A stretch of DNA of 64,000 bases from Pseudomonas monteilii NBRC 103158 = DSM 14164 (lineage in GTDB: Bacteria > Pseudomonadota > Gammaproteobacteria > Pseudomonadales > Pseudomonadaceae), in assembly GCF_000730605.1 (NCBI RefSeq), contig NZ_BBIS01000040.1:1-64000 (forward strand). Reading direction: 5' to 3'. Positions 61,977 to 64,000 of the stretch are shown here, one piece after another. The translations under genes and the position numbers were made by a program. The notes under the pieces were generated by a model that saw only the letters and a program-made list of their open reading frames with translations, did not search any database and was not told where the DNA came from. Numbering within the stretch: the stretch's first letter is position 1; each line of letters opens with the position of its first letter.

Positions 61977-62345
61977 TGCGGGTTCCCCTTCTAATTCTTG
62001 TTGTCCCGGAGGCGTGGCCTGCGGCAAGAGGGAACGGCGGTCAAGACTGCCTGGCTTCGACGACCGAGCCCCTGCTAAAAGCAGTCGGGCCTCATCAACG
62101 AATCACGTTCACCGGGAGTATAGACAGCGACCAATGGCACGCAATGAAGCCTGTGAAATGAACTTCACGAAATGGCCAAATTGCCTGAAAACCGCACGCT
62201 TGAGGGGGTATGGCGCAATAATGGCACCTTGATATGCCGGAGAGCGCACACGTTTGCGAGATTTATAACAAATAGGTCTTAGGTATTCTGTATACCGAGC
62301 TAATTTAGTGTCTTCCGTTTGAAACGTAATGTCCCTGGAGTTGTC
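61977..62345. other. Divergent promoter region, no gene
   Basis: The 369 bp between coxB (minus) and the following plus-strand gene hold no convincing open frame. It should contain the cox operon promoter and that of the next gene; AT-rich stretches lie at 62255-62320. No REP or palindromic operator stands out. Confidence 0.5.
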
Positions 62346-62987
62346 ATGAACATCGCTGCTGTACGCGAGCAGGTAAGCCAAGCCCATCAACATGAAGGCC
62401 AGACGGGCCAATTGAAACAGCGTCTCGAGCTGCAACTGCCCCACCTGCACCCCTCGATCCAACTGCCTGAGCAGGACGCCCAGGGTACTTTGGCGCGCTT
62501 CGTCAGCGCCTACATCGATCAGGTTCCGGAACTGCTGGAGGCCGCCCACGAGGTCGCCCGCGAAGCCGGGATCGAATCGCAGATCAAACCTGTACTGAAA
62601 ATTGCCGAGGCCTACTTCCTGCAGCCGCCCAGCGTGATGCAAGGGCATGTAGGCCTGGACTGCCTGCTGGATGAGGCCTATCTGGCGCACCGCCTGGTGG
62701 AAGAGGTGAACGACCTGTATATCCGTCACTTCCAGCAGCCGCTGATCCCGGTCGATACCACCGTCGCCAATCTGATTGCCCACCAGCTGATTGGCGAGGA
62801 GTTTGCCAACCAGCTGGATGAGGTGGTGCATCACTCGGTTGACGAAATGCTCAATGACGAGAGCTTTGCGGTGGAGTCTGTTGAGGCTTATCGCGAGAAA
62901 CTGAGCAGCCCGGCAACTGGCGAGGCCTGGAAGCGCTGGCCGTGCCTGTCGCGGCAGCTGGGTGTCGAGCTGGGTCAGCCCGCCTGA
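62346..62987 (+). CDS. Hypothetical protein, unknown function
   Basis: A 213-residue soluble, largely helical and acidic protein, without signal peptide or membrane helix. It has LEAAHEVAREAGIESQIKPVLKIAEAYF and LDCLLDEAYLAHRLVEEVND segments. Homologues are expected beside the cox cluster in P. putida, but I recognise no domain. ATG 62346 follows a CTGGAG ribosome site. Histidine pairs (HH at about residue 160) may bind metal, but this is speculation. Confidence 0.75.
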   Translation: MNIAAVREQVSQAHQHEGQTGQLKQRLELQLPHLHPSIQLPEQDAQGTLARFVSAYIDQVPELLEAAHEVAREAGIESQIKPVLKIAEAYFLQPPSVMQGHVGLDCLLDEAYLAHRLVEEVNDLYIRHFQQPLIPVDTTVANLIAHQLIGEEFANQLDEVVHHSVDEMLNDESFAVESVEAYREKLSSPATGEAWKRWPCLSRQLGVELGQPA

Positions 62988-62999
62988 TTATCCTGTCCC

Positions 63000-63031
63000 G
63001 GCCTCTTCGCGAGTAAACCCGCGAAGAGGCC
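63000..63031. repeat. REP palindrome between converging genes
   Basis: GGCCTCTTCGCG and CCGCGAAGAGGCC pair around a short loop. This single P. putida REP hairpin sits between the hypothetical gene and the SulP gene and can serve as transcript end for both. Confidence 0.88.
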
Positions 63032-63057
63032 AGTTCAGGCAATAGAGATGTTCAGTT

Positions 63058-64000
63058 TCAGGCCCCAACCCCCGCCGTAGTCCGCAACCGCCCCTCGATC
63101 CGCCGCTTCAACCGCCGCTGTTCTATCAGCAACCGCGACCCATTCGCCGCATTGCTGCGGCCCCAGTCTTCAAGCAGCTCAAGGCACGAGTGGTCGATGT
63201 AGCTCAGGTTACCCAACGGCACATGCAGCGTGGTTCCCGCCGGTACAGTATCCAGCACCTGAGTCAGCGCCGGTACCTTGAGGAACGTCGCCGCACCGCT
63301 AAGCCGCAGCTCCATGTGCCCAGCCTTCTCCAGGCTCACCAGATTGATCTTCAGCCGCGCCGCCTTGAACGCCAGCTTCAGCAAGGTCAGGGCAAAGCCA
63401 AGCAGCACGCCGGTCAGCAGGTCGGTAAAGATGATCGCCAGCGCTGTCGCCGCATAGGTGAACATCGGCATGCGGCCATAACGGCCCAATCCGCGAAACG
63501 CCTTGAAGTCCACAAGCTTTACCCCGGTATACACCAGCACACCCGCCAGGCTCGCCACCGGAATCTGTTGCAGCACGCTACTCAGCGCCACTACGAACGC
63601 CAGCAGCCAAAGGCCATGGAAGATCGCCGAAGCCCGGGTTTGCGCACCCGCTTGCACATTCGCCGAACTGCGCACGATCACGCCAGTCATCGGCAAAGCA
63701 CCCAACACACCGCAGAGCATGTTGCCGATCCCCTGGGCCGACAACTCACGGTCGAAGTCCGAGCGCTGGCCGCTGTGCATGCGGTCTACCGCCGCAGCCG
63801 ACAGCAGGGTTTCAGCGCTGGCAATGAACGCCAGGGCGAAGGCTGCGACCAGCAGGGTAGGGTCGGCCAACTGCATCAGATCTTCCGGGCGGATCCAGTC
63901 GATGGCCTCGGACAAGTCTGCCGGCACCTGCACCCGGTTGACCGGCAAGGCCAGCCACATGCTGATGCCGGTCATCGCCGCAACACCCAGCAGGGCACCC
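63058..64000 (-). CDS. SulP family sulfate/anion transporter with STAS domain (5' end outside the window)
   Basis: The C-terminal 314 residues of a SulP-type permease. The gene runs on past the window edge: the frame stays open to position 64000, so the methionine at 63975 is not the real start. The visible part has about six helices, including the SulP signature region (FIASAETLLSAAAVDRMH; GVIVRSSANVQAGAQTRAS) and a C-terminal STAS domain (about the last 90 residues). The substrate (sulfate, bicarbonate or another anion) is not readable. Confidence 0.9.
   Translation of the reverse strand, partial: GALLGVAAMTGISMWLALPVNRVQVPADLSEAIDWIRPEDLMQLADPTLLVAAFALAFIASAETLLSAAAVDRMHSGQRSDFDRELSAQGIGNMLCGVLGALPMTGVIVRSSANVQAGAQTRASAIFHGLWLLAFVVALSSVLQQIPVASLAGVLVYTGVKLVDFKAFRGLGRYGRMPMFTYAATALAIIFTDLLTGVLLGFALTLLKLAFKAARLKINLVSLEKAGHMELRLSGAATFLKVPALTQVLDTVPAGTTLHVPLGNLSYIDHSCLELLEDWGRSNAANGSRLLIEQRRLKRRIEGRLRTTAGVGA

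Noticed and set aside
62200..62240. Possible sigma-54 promoter before the hypothetical gene (TGGCACCTTGATATGC)
   Set aside because: GG and GC are 11 bp apart instead of 10, so the spacing is wrong for sigma-54.
1..64000. CRISPR arrays, prophage genes, insertion sequences, tRNA or rRNA genes
   Set aside because: I found no regularly spaced repeats, transposase or integrase genes, tRNA-like cloverleafs or rRNA segments. The repeats present are REP elements only.

Overview
The window looks like a core chromosomal segment of a Pseudomonas putida-group bacterium. GC content and codon use are even throughout. The gene order (glutarate genes, pntAA-AB-B, algB-kinB, dsbA-cc4-c5-engB, polA-thrB-znu, katE-metNIQ, the cox operon) is the one I know from P. 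putida-type genomes. The intergenic hairpins have the typical P. putida REP sequence. I see no rRNA, tRNA, phage, insertion sequence or CRISPR array. Species assignment is inference.

Layout. 0-9 kb: a glutarate/lysine degradation pair (CoA-transferase, glutaryl-CoA dehydrogenase) divergent from its LysR regulator; the three-gene proton-translocating transhydrogenase; and a succinate/acetate CoA-transferase preceded by a perfect Anr/FNR box. 9-12.5 kb: a DUF1127 gene amid ACTGTA-type repeats, then three tandem secreted DUF2388 paralogues coupled to a large DUF4105 protein. 12.5-20 kb: a GFA protein, CitMHS transporter, TerC protein, Na/Pi cotransporter, M16 peptidase and a DUF5924/DUF2914 membrane protein. 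20-23.3 kb: a four-gene MCE (Mla/Pqi-like) lipid ABC transporter. 23-26.5 kb: an SpmAB-type membrane protein and gltP with a sigma-54 promoter and AauR-type boxes.

26.7-37.5 kb: an envelope-stress and signalling block. It holds a lysozyme inhibitor, DUF1328 and small membrane proteins in one operon, a BON-domain protein, algB-kinB, an EAL phosphodiesterase, a lipoprotein amidase, a GGDEF cyclase and an EEP-family nuclease. Both the small-protein operon and the BON gene carry excellent -24/-12 (sigma-54) promoters, next to a gene for a sigma-54 activator (AlgB). 37.5-44.6 kb: dsbA, cytochromes c4 and c5, engB, an ErsA/Spot42-position sRNA with a sigma-E-type promoter, polA, a DUF2782 protein and thrB. 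44.7-53.5 kb: the zinc uptake system znuA / zur-znuC-znuB, a lipoprotein, katE and metNIQ. 53.6-62 kb: the aa3/caa3 cytochrome c oxidase genes with their assembly factors (Sco1, CyoE, CtaA, a Sco-like protein, SURF1, CtaG). The end of the window has an unknown 213-residue protein and a SulP transporter cut by the edge.

Starts were chosen from Shine-Dalgarno sequences, overlaps and known family N-termini. Several genes probably begin well inside the longest open frame. The most interesting signals are the sigma-54/AlgB neighbourhood (27.7-28.8 kb), the DUF2388 x3-DUF4105 cassette, the Anr box of the CoA-transferase, the repeated TGCGACA motif before pntAA, the ErsA-like RNA, and a second Sco-like CxxxC protein in the cox cluster.
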